Of a stretch of DNA of 64,000 nucleotides, positions 50,224 to 59,052 are shown one piece after another. Within the stretch, counting starts at the first letter, position 1; each line of letters begins with the position of its first letter. The DNA lies in assembly GCA_963710315.1 (NCBI GenBank), contig CAVPZW010000005.1, positions 496,001-560,000 of the forward strand, read 5' to 3'. The translations under genes were made by a program, and so were the position numbers. The notes under the pieces are model-generated. The model saw nothing but the letters and a program-made list of their open reading frames with translations. It was not told the origin of the DNA and searched no databases. This stretch comes from Palsa-360 sp963710315. GTDB lineage: Bacteria > Acidobacteriota > Terriglobia > Acidiferrales > UBA7541.

Positions 50224-50891
50224 CTAGGGTTTCAAGGTGCCAATGTAGGCGACGACATTGCGAATGGCATCTTCATCCGCGAGTCCGCGAGCCATGGGGC
50301 GCATCAAGCGTCCTTCGGCATCTTTCGGATTCGTGCCGCGTACGCCGCTTCTGAATTTTCTGAGTTCCGTGGCGAGATACCAGTCATCCAATCCCGCAAT
50401 GCGCGGCGCTTTCAAATCCGGATTTCCGGCACCGTTATCGCCATGGCATGCCGCGCAGGTCGCGAAGATGCGCCTGGCCCGCTTTTGCATCGCCGGGCAG
50501 CGTGGCAGCGTGCGGCACGGGAGACATGGTTTCCACGTAGTGCGACACGGCTTTCACGTCATCCTCGGTAGGCAGGCTGAGGGCCATAGGACGCATCTTC
50601 ATGCCCTCCACGTCGCTGAAATGCATGCCGCGAACTCCGGCGCGGAATTTGTCGAGTTCTTCCTCGACGTACCACTCTTTCATTCCGGCAATGTTCGGCG
50701 CGCCGATGGCGGCATTCCCGGATCCGTCCGCATTGTGGCAGGGCACGCAAGTTTCGAAAACCTCGCGGCCTCGAGTGGCCGCGTCCGTGCTGCCCAAGCC
50801 GGCATCCCGAGAGATTCAATCCGGCGATCAGCAAAAGGAGAAACGCGCAAACCGCGAGTCGATTTGGGCCAACCGTTTGAAATTTGCTCAT
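50224..50891 (-). CDS. Dihaem cytochrome c lipoprotein (c4-like), two frameshifts
   Basis: About 220 residues. ATG 50891 starts MSKFQTVGPNRLAVCAFLLL, with a lipobox-like LNLSGC. After a shift near 50800 comes domain 1: ETCVPCHNADGSGNAAIGAP, Met ligand in MKMRPMALSL. A second shift near 50485 leads into domain 2: FATCAACHGDNGAGNPDLKA with MRPMARGL. The tandem layout resembles cytochrome c4. First gene of the oxidase operon, and its probable electron donor. A perfect CRP-type palindrome lies 151 bases upstream. Confidence 0.85.
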
Positions 50892-51042
50892 GGTAATTCG
50901 CAAGGGATTTCCCAAGGCGCGGATACTAGCAGCACGGAAAATTGAATACAAGAGGAACTTGCATTAAGTGCGTGTTTAAATTCGGCAAATGAATTTGCAG
51001 GGGAAAAAATGCAATAGGATGCCACTGCTCGAGAGCATTTAC

Positions 51043-51058
51043 TGTGACCTGCGTCACA
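51043..51058. promoter_or_regulatory. CRP/FNR-family palindrome upstream of the oxidase operon
   Basis: TGTGA-CCTGCG-TCACA, an exact TGTGA-N6-TCACA inverted repeat, located between the pckG stop and the dihaem cytochrome start (151 bases upstream of ATG 50891). The same pattern occurs at 53228-53243. Confidence 0.65.
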
Positions 51059-51067
51059 GGAATGCGA

Positions 51068-52834
51068 TTATTTTGGGAACACGGCCATGCGCTGCAGACG
51101 CTCGCCCAGGCGATTGTGCTCCTCGTTAATTTGTTCCGGCAAGCGCTCGCCGAAGTTCTCGAAGAATTTTCCCACGTCGGCGTGTTCCTTGGCCCAATCG
51201 GCGGGATCGACGCGCAACAATTCGTTCATCGTTTCGCGAGACACATTGATGCCGTCGAGTGTAATGGCATTGGCGGCGGGCACGGCTCCGATGGGAGTTT
51301 CGGTGGCCGCTCCTTTGCCTTCGATTCGTTCCAGCATCCATTTGAGCACGCGCGCATTTTCGCCGTAGCCGGGCCACAGGAATTTTCCGTCGGCGCCCTT
51401 GCGGAACCAATTCACGTGGAAAATTTTCGGCGGGTGCGGAATGTTCCTGCCCATTTCCAGCCAGTGCCCGAAATAGTCGGCCATGTTATATCCGCAGAAG
51501 GGAAGCATGGCCATCGGGTCGCGGCGCGTGACGCCCACCGCTCCGGTAATTGCCGCAGTCGTTTCCGACGCCATGGTGGCGGCGACGTACACGCCGTGTT
51601 GCCAGTTCATTGCCTCGTAAACCAAGCGGAGCAAGTCGCGCCCGGCGGCCGCCGAAAATAAATGCGGAGATGGGCACTCCGGCGGGATCTTCCCAGCGCG
51701 GAGAAATCGAAGGGGCCTGAGCGGCCGGCACCGTGTACCGCGAATTTGCCTGCGCCGCGGGGCCGTTGGAAGGCGACCACGGGCGGCCCTGCCAATCCAG
51801 CATGTCGGGGGGAATATTGTCGGTCATGCCTTCCCACCAGGGCTCTCGCTGCGGAGTCATGGCGACATTCGTGAAAATCGTATTTTTGCGCAACGCCGAC
51901 ATCACGTTGGGATTTGTCTTTTCGTTGGTTCCGGGCGCAACGCCAAAGAATCCCGCTTCGGGGTTGATGGCATGCAGGTAACCGTCCGCGCCAACCTGCA
52001 TCCAGGAGATGTCGTCGCCCACGGTCCAGACGCGATAGCCTTCGTTTTCAAGAGCGGAAACCATCATGGCAAAGATTCGTCTTCCCGCAGGCGCTCGGGA
52101 ACGCCGCCGCCATGTAGGTTACTTTTCCGGCCGGGCGATTCCAGGCCCAGGATCAGCATGTGTTCGGCCATCCAGCCTTGCTCGCGCGCCATCCAGCTGG
52201 CGATGCGCAGTGCGAAACATTTTTTGCCGAGCAGAGCGTTGCCGCCGTAGCCCGAACCAATGCTCCAGATCAATTTTTCTTCGGGAAAATGCGCGATGTA
52301 GCGGCGGTCCGGGTTCAGGTCCCCCAGGGAATGAAGCCCGGGAACAAAATCCGAGGAATTGCCCAGACGGTCCAGCGCAACCTTGCCCATGCGGGACATG
52401 ATGCGCATGCTGGCGACGACGTATGCGCTGTCGGTGACCTCGACACCGATGCGGCTCTGCGGCGAGGCCGCGGGACCCATGATGTAGGGCACTACGTACA
52501 TCGTGCGGCCCTTCATCGAGCCTTCAAACAACGCGCCCAGGGTTTGCTTGGCTTCGGCGGGAGCCATCCAATTATTGGTCGGCCCGGCGTTCCTGGCGAT
52601 CGTGCGTGCAGATGAAGGTTACTTTTTCCGTGCGCGCCACGTCGCTGGGATCGCTGCGGTGCAGGAAACAATTGGGGTAGGTTTTTTCGTTCAGAGGAAA
52701 CGTGCTGCCCCTCGCGAAGCAATTGGTCCTTGATGCGGGCTGTCCTCTTCCGCCGAACCATCGCACCACTGAATATGTGCGGGGCGGGTCATGCGCGCAA
52801 CCGATTCGACCCATTGTTCAAGCGGCGTAGACAC
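51068..52834 (-). CDS. pckG: Phosphoenolpyruvate carboxykinase (GTP), five frameshifts
   Basis: About 590 residues after repair. GTG 52834 (VSTPLEQWVESVARMTRPAH) has GGAGGA seven bases upstream. Family segments: YVVPYIMGPAASPQSRIGVE, the GTP P-loop FPSACGKTNLA near 52080, TVGDDISWMQVGADGYLHAI-NPEAGFFGVAPG, WEDPAGVPISAFIFGGRRA and WFRKGADGKFLWPGYGENAR. Indels lie near 52738, 52705, 52575, 52072 (extra T before GCC ATG ATG) and 51645. It converts oxaloacetate to PEP for gluconeogenesis. Flanked by respiratory operons on both sides. Confidence 0.9.
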
Positions 52835-53345
52835 GGAACATCCTCCAATTTTTTCGGTATGCCGACGGAAAATTCCAACGTTGACAGAAAAACCGCGCGA
52901 CATTTCACGCAGCAAACACACACCGATTTAAAAAGTCTAAGGCACGGATGAATCAAACGCAAGGCATCGGCGGAAATTGTTGTGCAAGGAAGGCAACATT
53001 TTGTTTCTCTGACAACGGAAATCCAGGTCGTGGGGCGGCGGCGAATTCGGGCTAACGCTTGGGGTAAAGGCGCCAAAATTTATGTTTGATTTAGGGCCGA
53101 GGGGGATATGATGGATAAGCAGGCTCTCAATCGGGAGTGCCGGAAGTTCTCGCGATGCTCGCGCCTGCAGTGGTCGGCCCACTATCCTGCATCTGGCTTG
53201 CAGCCCTTGCGGGGCTTCACAGCCAGGTGTGACGAACATCACAAACCCTAGTGCGTCTGGTCACAGATCAAACTCGGGCCCGTATGGCAAAAGTGTAGTT
53301 GTAGGCTCTTTGGTTTTGCAACTCTTCGCACTCTGAGAGGGATAA
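52835..53345. other. Long divergent intergenic region between pckG and the cytochrome operon
   Basis: 511 bases with no convincing gene; the open frames have no family features. It must hold both divergent promoters. It contains a perfect CRP-type palindrome at 53228 and, 25 bases further, another GTCACAGATCA half-site, plus an imperfect hairpin around GCAGCCCTTGCGGGGCT. Confidence 0.6.
53228..53243. promoter_or_regulatory. CRP/FNR-family palindrome upstream of the cytochrome-porin operon
   Basis: TGTGA-CGAACA-TCACA, an exact TGTGA-N6-TCACA, 102 bases upstream of ATG 53346. A third half-site TCACA lies at about 53261. The distance suits activation from an upstream site if the transcript starts 40-60 bases before the gene. 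Confidence 0.65.
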
Positions 53346-53717
53346 ATGTTCCAGAGAAATACAAGAAAGCATAGAATTCGCGCTATCGCACTGCTCCCGT
53401 TGTTCTTGTTCGCGTTCCCTCATTTTGCGGCGGCGCAATCGGATGGCCAGAAGCTATTCGACGCAAATTGTGCCAAGTGCCATGGTCCGGATGGGACCGG
53501 AAATACGGTCATCGGAAAAGCGGTTGGCGCCAAGGATTTGGGCTCCGCCGAAGCCAAGAAGCTGACTGACGCCGAGATCCACACGCAAATCGATCAGGGC
53601 AAGGGCAATATGCCTCCGTTTGGAGGGGCCCTGAACAAGGCGCAGATCGATAGTCTGATTCCCATCGTCCGCGCATTCGGCAAGAAGGCGGCGGGCGCCA
53701 AGAAACCGACAAGCTGA
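53346..53717 (+). CDS. Exported monohaem cytochrome c (c6/cbb3-III-like)
   Basis: 123 residues. Signal peptide AIALLPLFLFAFPHFAAA; haem site NCAKCHGPDGTGNTVIGKAV; Met ligand in GNMPPFGGALNKAQ; C-terminal helix DSLIPIVRAFGKKAAGAKKP with a lysine-rich end. A periplasmic single-haem carrier. ATG 53346 has GAGAGGGAT upstream. The outer-membrane cytochrome-porin gene begins 175 bases later on the same strand; together they could form an outer-membrane to periplasm electron relay. Confidence 0.92.
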   Translation: MFQRNTRKHRIRAIALLPLFLFAFPHFAAAQSDGQKLFDANCAKCHGPDGTGNTVIGKAVGAKDLGSAEAKKLTDAEIHTQIDQGKGNMPPFGGALNKAQIDSLIPIVRAFGKKAAGAKKPTS

Positions 53718-53892
53718 CGTCCTCATTCCGGCGGTTTTTGAATTAGCTGCCGCTATCCCAAAAAGAAGGGCCCCACGGGTGGGTTGGAAGAACACTTGTA
53801 CGGTCCGGCAAGCGATGGTCAAGTTGTTGCGGTAGGGGTGTGCTCGGATTCGGAATTCGAACGAAATAATAATGAGGAGGGGAAAAATCGGC

Positions 53893-55308
53893 ATGAGCAA
53901 TCAAAAAGTCAATTTGTATAGAACTGGAATTGTGGGTGGGTTATGTGCGCTGTTCATTAGTTTATTTGTGCAGGTGCCCACGGCTTCCGCTATTCCCAGC
54001 TATGCGCGGCAGACCGGGTTTCCATGCAAATCATGCCACTATATGCCGCCGGAATTGACGCCGCTTGGCCGGGCGTTCAAGCTGAACGGCTACACCATGA
54101 CCGGCAAACCGACAGTTACTTCGCCGGGCAAAGGGAACACGAGCGGTCTGAATATTTTGGAGTCCTTCCCTCTTTCGGTGCTTTTCGATACTTCCTTCAC
54201 TTCCTTGAAATCCCCACAAGTTGTACCCTCGGGTTCGGGGACCACGCCTGCTCAGAACGGCAGTTTTGAGTTTCCCCAGCAGGCTTCGCTTTTCCTGGCG
54301 GGTGCGTGGGCCACTCATGTCGGCAGTTTTGTGCAGGTGACCTATACAAGCCAGGGCGATCATTTTACCTGGGACAATTCCGACATCCGATATGCCAATT
54401 CGACTCATCTTTTCAAGAAGGACCTCGCTTTCGGGATCACGCTGAACAACAACCCCACCATGGAGGATCTCTGGAACAGCACTCCGGCGTGGGGCTTCCC
54501 GTGGGTGGGCAGCGATTGGGCGCCTGGGCCAAATGCGGGAGCTATCATCAACGGAGCTTTGGCACAAGATGTGGCCGGTATTGGCACATATGCCATGTGG
54601 GACAATCACCTTTACATTGCCGGAACAGTGTATCGCTCAGCGCACATTGGAGCGCCTCAGCCGAATTCAGGTTTGGACGGAAGTGGAAATCCTTTGGCTA
54701 TTAACATTCGCGGAGTTGCTCCCTACTGGCGCGTGGCGTGGCAGCAAAACTCAAAGAACAACAACCTTATGGTTGGCACTTATGGAATCCATATGAAGTC
54801 CACACCCGGAGCCATCACCGGGCTGGAAGATGGTTACACCGACTGGGCGGCAGATTTTCAGGATGATCTGACAATTCCACAGCTGCGAGGCGATGTGCTT
54901 TCCATCCGAGGGTTGTATATTCGTGAAAACTCCTCGCTCCTTGCAACAGCCGCAAGTTTTTCAGGAGACACACTCGTGCAGCATCACCTCAATACTGTCC
55001 AGGCGAATGCGGAATATCATCTTGGGGACAAATACTCGGGCACCATTGGCTATTTCAACATCAACGGAACGCCCGATCCCAATATTTTCCCGGGAAGTGT
55101 TCCGGTGACGGGCAATGCCAACAATGGAGACCCGCGAAGCGCCGGCTACATCGCCAATGTCTCCTGGTGGCCCGTTCAGAACATTGGCCTCACGCTTCAA
55201 TACACCGGTTATACGCGGTTCAACGGAGCGGCCACAAACTACGATGGAGCAGGCAGGAATGCCTCTTCCAACAATACACTCTACTTAGTGGCACGATTTG
55301 TTTTCTAG
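53893..55308 (+). CDS. Outer-membrane cytochrome-porin fusion, Cyc2-like
   Basis: 471 residues. Signal peptide (LCALFISLFVQVPTASA), then one haem c site C45-KS-C48-H49 in SYARQTGFPCKSCHYMPPEL and TPLGRAFKLNGYTM, then about 400 residues of alternating, aromatic-rich strands ending in ARFVF, whose terminal Phe is the usual Bam recognition residue. This plan (one N-terminal haem plus beta-barrel) and the ARQTG-x2-C-x2-CH...LTP-GRxFKLNGY pattern match Cyc2, the outer-membrane iron oxidase, and related cytochrome-porins of unknown role. No other haem motif is seen. ATG 53893, with GAGGAGGGG at 53873-53881. Cannot tell iron oxidation from other electron uptake by sequence. Confidence 0.8.
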   Translation: MSNQKVNLYRTGIVGGLCALFISLFVQVPTASAIPSYARQTGFPCKSCHYMPPELTPLGRAFKLNGYTMTGKPTVTSPGKGNTSGLNILESFPLSVLFDTSFTSLKSPQVVPSGSGTTPAQNGSFEFPQQASLFLAGAWATHVGSFVQVTYTSQGDHFTWDNSDIRYANSTHLFKKDLAFGITLNNNPTMEDLWNSTPAWGFPWVGSDWAPGPNAGAIINGALAQDVAGIGTYAMWDNHLYIAGTVYRSAHIGAPQPNSGLDGSGNPLAINIRGVAPYWRVAWQQNSKNNNLMVGTYGIHMKSTPGAITGLEDGYTDWAADFQDDLTIPQLRGDVLSIRGLYIRENSSLLATAASFSGDTLVQHHLNTVQANAEYHLGDKYSGTIGYFNINGTPDPNIFPGSVPVTGNANNGDPRSAGYIANVSWWPVQNIGLTLQYTGYTRFNGAATNYDGAGRNASSNNTLYLVARFVF

Positions 55309-55439
55309 GATTTTCGGGAAACAATCGTTAGCCTTTCAATTGTAAATCGAGATGTCAATTGCATGGCCGGGTTCGATGCGCAACTCATCGAGCCCGGCCA
55401 TTGCAATTTTCCGCTGCATTCTGGAACGGTATGCTTTTT

Positions 55440-55511
55440 GTGGCATAGGCTTCAGCCTGTGCGGTTTAGGCCTAGCATGGACTAACCCCCACAGGCTGAA
55501 GCCTATGCCAC
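55440..55511. repeat. Palindromic intergenic repeat, family A
   Basis: Arms GTGGCATAGGCTTCAGCCTG / CAGGCTGAAGCCTATGCCAC; loop TTAGGCCTAGCATGGACTAA. At the convergent junction of the cytochrome-porin and patatin genes, five bases from the patatin stop. Confidence 0.9.
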
Positions 55512-55515
55512 GGTT

Positions 55516-56424
55516 TCAAACCCCGCCAGAATTTACTTCCGATTTTTCCTGGCCGGATCTTGAGGCAAGCACTGCGCGGAGTTTTGGCAGGGCGGCGCGG
55601 GCGGCTGTTTCTCCTGCGGCGATCAGTTCGTCGGTCCTGTCGAAATCGTCCCAAAGAAAATCTTTTACGATCGGCTCAATGATGACGTCAGCCGTGCGTC
55701 TCCACTCCAGGTCCGCATGTCGCTGCAAAATGCCAAAGGAAAGGCCGATCACATCCACGATGCTGGAGGGTTTTCTGTTGTTGGCGGCTTCGAGGAATAC
55801 GGCGATGACAATATCGGCGCCGATGCTTCGCGCCGCGTCCACCGGCACGGGCGCGGCGAGGAAGCCGTCCACCAGAATGCGGCCGTCGATCTCGACCGGC
55901 ACAAACATTCCCGGATACGCGCAGGAGGCTCGCAGGGCGGGGCCCAGCTGTCCGTGGGAAAAATATACCGCCTCCCCGGTGGCCAGATCGGTCGCAGCGA
56001 TAGCCAGAGGAATCTTTAGATCTTCAAAGGAACTCACGCCGAGAAATTTGCGAGGGTAATGTTCCAGTTTCTGATTCGAAGCCAGTCCCAGCCAGGAAAG
56101 TTTCCAATTGCCAAAGTCCTTGAAGCGGGTGGCTTGGGCCTGGCGGATAATTTCCGGGATGGTATGGCCGCTGGCGTACGAGATGCCCAGCAGCGCTCCC
56201 GAGCTGGTCCCGGTCAGATAATCAATGGGGATCTTTTCTTCCTGGAGCACGCGCAGGACTCCGAGGTGGGCAATGCCGCGCGCGAAGCCGCCGCCCAACG
56301 CGATTCCGATGCGGGGCCGTTCCTCCGGCGGCGCGGGAGGCTCGGCATAGGCGAATTCGCGGACGCGCCCAACCGCGCCTTGAAGCCACTTGAGGACTTT
56401 CTTCCTTTTGCGATGTTTGCTCAT
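55516..56424 (-). CDS. Patatin-like phospholipase (NTE/RssA family)
   Basis: 302 residues. Oxyanion hole GIALGGGFARGIAHLGVLRV, nucleophile Ser in TGTSSGALLGISYASG (GTSSG), catalytic Asp in ILVDGFLAAPVPVDAARS (DG dyad). Basic N-terminus (SKHRKRKKVLKWLQG), no signal peptide. A serine lipid acyl hydrolase of the inner face of the membrane or cytoplasm; substrate unknown. ATG 56424. Divergent from the beta-oxidation gene. Confidence 0.92.
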   Translation of the reverse strand: MSKHRKRKKVLKWLQGAVGRVREFAYAEPPAPPEERPRIGIALGGGFARGIAHLGVLRVLQEEKIPIDYLTGTSSGALLGISYASGHTIPEIIRQAQATRFKDFGNWKLSWLGLASNQKLEHYPRKFLGVSSFEDLKIPLAIAATDLATGEAVYFSHGQLGPALRASCAYPGMFVPVEIDGRILVDGFLAAPVPVDAARSIGADIVIAVFLEAANNRKPSSIVDVIGLSFGILQRHADLEWRRTADVIIEPIVKDFLWDDFDRTDELIAAGETAARAALPKLRAVLASRSGQEKSEVNSGGV

Positions 56425-56595
56425 GGCCAGAAATAAGACTACGTTAACTCGTTTTCGGATGCCCGGTGTTTCTCGTTGACCCGGGATTGTCGCTTCTGTA
56501 ACCTGCACTGGCGCTTGGACTGGCGGCTGTCCTAATTAGAATTTCGGCCATAAGAAAAATTGACCGGGCACCACGGCAGGTTTAACGTAACAGAC

Positions 56596-59037
56596 ATGTC
56601 AAAAAGAGCGATCGAAAAAGTTGTGGTCTTGGGCGCGGGCACCATGGGCGCGCGAATCGCCGCGCACATCGCCAACGCAGGCGTGTGGTGCGCGCTGCTG
56701 GATATCGCTCCGGCGTCGCTTACGCCCGAGGAGGGCAAACGCGGGCTGACTCTTGCGAGTGCCGACGTGCGAAATCGCATCGTTCGCGCGGGCCTTGCGG
56801 CTGCCGTGAAATCCCGGCCCGCGGCATTTTTCAAGCGCGGCATAGAGAATCGCATCGTCACCGGAAATTTCGAGGACGACCTGAAACTTTGCGCCGAGGC
56901 CGACTGGATTATCGAAGTCGTCGCCGAAAATCTGGATATCAAACGCGCGCTGCTTTCGCGCGTGGCGCAGATTCGCAAGCCGGGCACGATTGTCACCACC
57001 AACACTTCCGGCCTGCCGGTGCGCAGCATTGCCGAGGGAATGCCCGAGGAATGGCAGCAGCATTGGGCGGGCACCCATTTCTTCAATCCGCCGCGTTATT
57101 TGAAGCTTGTCGAAATTATTCCGGGGACGGCGACGCGCCCCGAGGTGATTGAAACTCTCTCCGAATTCTGCGATCACAAGCTGGGCAAGGGCGTGGTGGT
57201 TGCCAAGGACACTCCCAATTTCATCGGCAATCGCATCGGCACGTTTACCATGCTCAATGCCATTCGCTTGATGGGCGAGCTTGGCATGTCGTTTGAGGAA
57301 GTGGACGCCTGCACCGGGCCAGCGCTGGGCTGGCCGAAGTCCGCCACATTCCGCCTCGCGGATATTGTGGGAATTGACGTCCTGCTGCATGTGATCCGCA
57401 ATATTTACGAAAATATTCCCAACGACGAATCGCGCGAGATCTACCGTGTGCCCGGGCTCATCGAGGAATTGGCCAAGCGGGGCTGGATCGGCGACAAGAC
57501 CGGCAGCGGCTTTTACAAGCGCGTGAAAAAATCCGGCGGTGAATCTGAAATCCTCACGCTTGATCCCGTGAAGATGGAGTATCGCCCGCGGCAGAAGGCG
57601 CGATTCGCATCCATCGAAGCGGGCAAGGGCATCGAGAGCACGCGCGCGCGGCTGCGCATGCTGGCAGGCCCCGCACTCGAAGGGAAAGAGGGCGACAAGG
57701 CGCAGAAATTTGTCTGGGGCGTGCTCTCCGGCATGTGCCTGTACGCCGCGCGGCGTGTGCCTGAAATTTCCGATTCGATTGTGGACGTGGACCGCGCCAT
57801 GCGCTGGGGATTTGGCTGGGAATTGGGGCCGTTCGAGACGTGGGACGCCGTCGGCGTCGAGCCCATGGTCAGGCAGCTTGAAAAAGAGGGCAACGCTCTG
57901 CCGCCGCTGGTCGCCGATCTTTTGTCTTCGGGCAAGAAATCGTTTTACCAGTCGGCGCAGGGTGAGACTTCTTATTTCGATCTTGCTGGAAAGGTTTACA
58001 AGCCCGCGCCGCAGTCCCAGGGAATCATTATTTTAAAATCGCTCAAGGAGCGCGCCCGCGAGATCGAGAAAAATTCCGGCGCGAGCCTGATCGATCTGGG
58101 CGACGGCGTGATCTGCTGCGAATTTCATTCCAAGATGAACGCCATTGGCGGCGATTTGCTGGCCATGATTCACAAGGGCCTGGCGCGCCTGCGCACGGAC
58201 TTCGACGCCATGGTGATTGCCAATCAGGGCCAGAATTTTTCCGCCGGCGCGAACCTGATGCTGGTGCTGATGACCGCGCAGGAGCAGGAGTGGGACGACC
58301 TGCACGTGATGGTGCGGCAGTTTCAGAACACCACGCTGGCCATCAAGCATTCGCCCAAGCCGGTGGTGGTCGCGCCGCAGGGACTGGCGCTGGGCGGCGG
58401 CTGCGAAGTGGTGCTGCACGGCACGCGCATCCACGCCGCGGCCGAGGCTTACATTGGCCTGGTGGAAGTGGGCGTCGGGCTGATCCCCGCCGGCGGCGGC
58501 ACCAAGGAAATGATCATCCGCGCCAATGAGCGCGCCGAAGGCGAGGAAGACCTCGACCTGTTCCACGCGCTGAAGCCTGTGTTTGAAAATATCGCCATGG
58601 CCAAGGTTTCCGCGAGCGGGGAAGAAGCGCGCGACCTGGGCTACCTGCGCCGCGCCGATTTGGTGGCCATGAATCTCGACCGCCTGGTTGCCGATGCCAA
58701 GGAGACCGCGCTCGGTTTGGTGCGCGGCGAATGGCGGCAAACCGCTCCTGCGCCCACGGAGCCATCGATTCGCGTGCTGGGCCAGGAATTCAGCGCTGCC
58801 GCGAAGCTGGCCGTGCATATGATGCTGGGCGGCGAATATATATCGGAATACGATGCATTGGTGGCGCGCAAACTCGGCCACATTCTCGCCGGCGGCGCGC
58901 TGACCTCGGCGCAACTGGTCAGCGAGCAATATCTGCTGGACCTCGAGCGCGAAGCCTTCGTCTCCCTCTGCGGCGAACGCAAGACACAGGAGCGCATCGC
59001 GCACACCCTCAAGACCGGCAAGCCTCTCCGAAATTAG
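56596..59037 (+). CDS. 3-hydroxyacyl-CoA dehydrogenase / enoyl-CoA hydratase fusion (FadN-like)
   Basis: 813 residues with the dehydrogenase first: Rossmann start VVVLGAGTMGARIAAHIANA, catalytic region THFFNPPRYLKLVEIIPG and DTPNFIGNRIGTF; the hydratase (crotonase) domain is C-terminal (about residues 500-700) with NFSAGANLMLVL, catalytic Glu in LGGGCEVVLH and in LVEVGVGLIPAGGGTKE. This is the reverse order of E. coli FadB and as in Bacillus FadN. Hydrates enoyl-CoA and oxidises 3-hydroxyacyl-CoA. A thiolase lies 860 bases downstream on the same strand, interrupted by a minus-strand gene. Confidence 0.93.
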   Translation: MSKRAIEKVVVLGAGTMGARIAAHIANAGVWCALLDIAPASLTPEEGKRGLTLASADVRNRIVRAGLAAAVKSRPAAFFKRGIENRIVTGNFEDDLKLCAEADWIIEVVAENLDIKRALLSRVAQIRKPGTIVTTNTSGLPVRSIAEGMPEEWQQHWAGTHFFNPPRYLKLVEIIPGTATRPEVIETLSEFCDHKLGKGVVVAKDTPNFIGNRIGTFTMLNAIRLMGELGMSFEEVDACTGPALGWPKSATFRLADIVGIDVLLHVIRNIYENIPNDESREIYRVPGLIEELAKRGWIGDKTGSGFYKRVKKSGGESEILTLDPVKMEYRPRQKARFASIEAGKGIESTRARLRMLAGPALEGKEGDKAQKFVWGVLSGMCLYAARRVPEISDSIVDVDRAMRWGFGWELGPFETWDAVGVEPMVRQLEKEGNALPPLVADLLSSGKKSFYQSAQGETSYFDLAGKVYKPAPQSQGIIILKSLKERAREIEKNSGASLIDLGDGVICCEFHSKMNAIGGDLLAMIHKGLARLRTDFDAMVIANQGQNFSAGANLMLVLMTAQEQEWDDLHVMVRQFQNTTLAIKHSPKPVVVAPQGLALGGGCEVVLHGTRIHAAAEAYIGLVEVGVGLIPAGGGTKEMIIRANERAEGEEDLDLFHALKPVFENIAMAKVSASGEEARDLGYLRRADLVAMNLDRLVADAKETALGLVRGEWRQTAPAPTEPSIRVLGQEFSAAAKLAVHMMLGGEYISEYDALVARKLGHILAGGALTSAQLVSEQYLLDLEREAFVSLCGERKTQERIAHTLKTGKPLRN

Positions 59038-59052
59038 CGGATCTCGAAAACT

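Noticed and set aside
45860..52834. True decay of the oxidase operon and pckG
   Set aside because: All catalytic residues survive and conserved sequence resumes after every shift, so recent sequence error explains the pattern better than loss of function.
52937..53242. 101-residue minus-strand ORF upstream of pckG
   Set aside because: No family similarity, no ribosome site, and it overlaps the probable regulatory palindrome.
5314..55511. CRISPR array
   Set aside because: The repeats are isolated single palindromes kilobases apart with no regular spacers and no cas genes.
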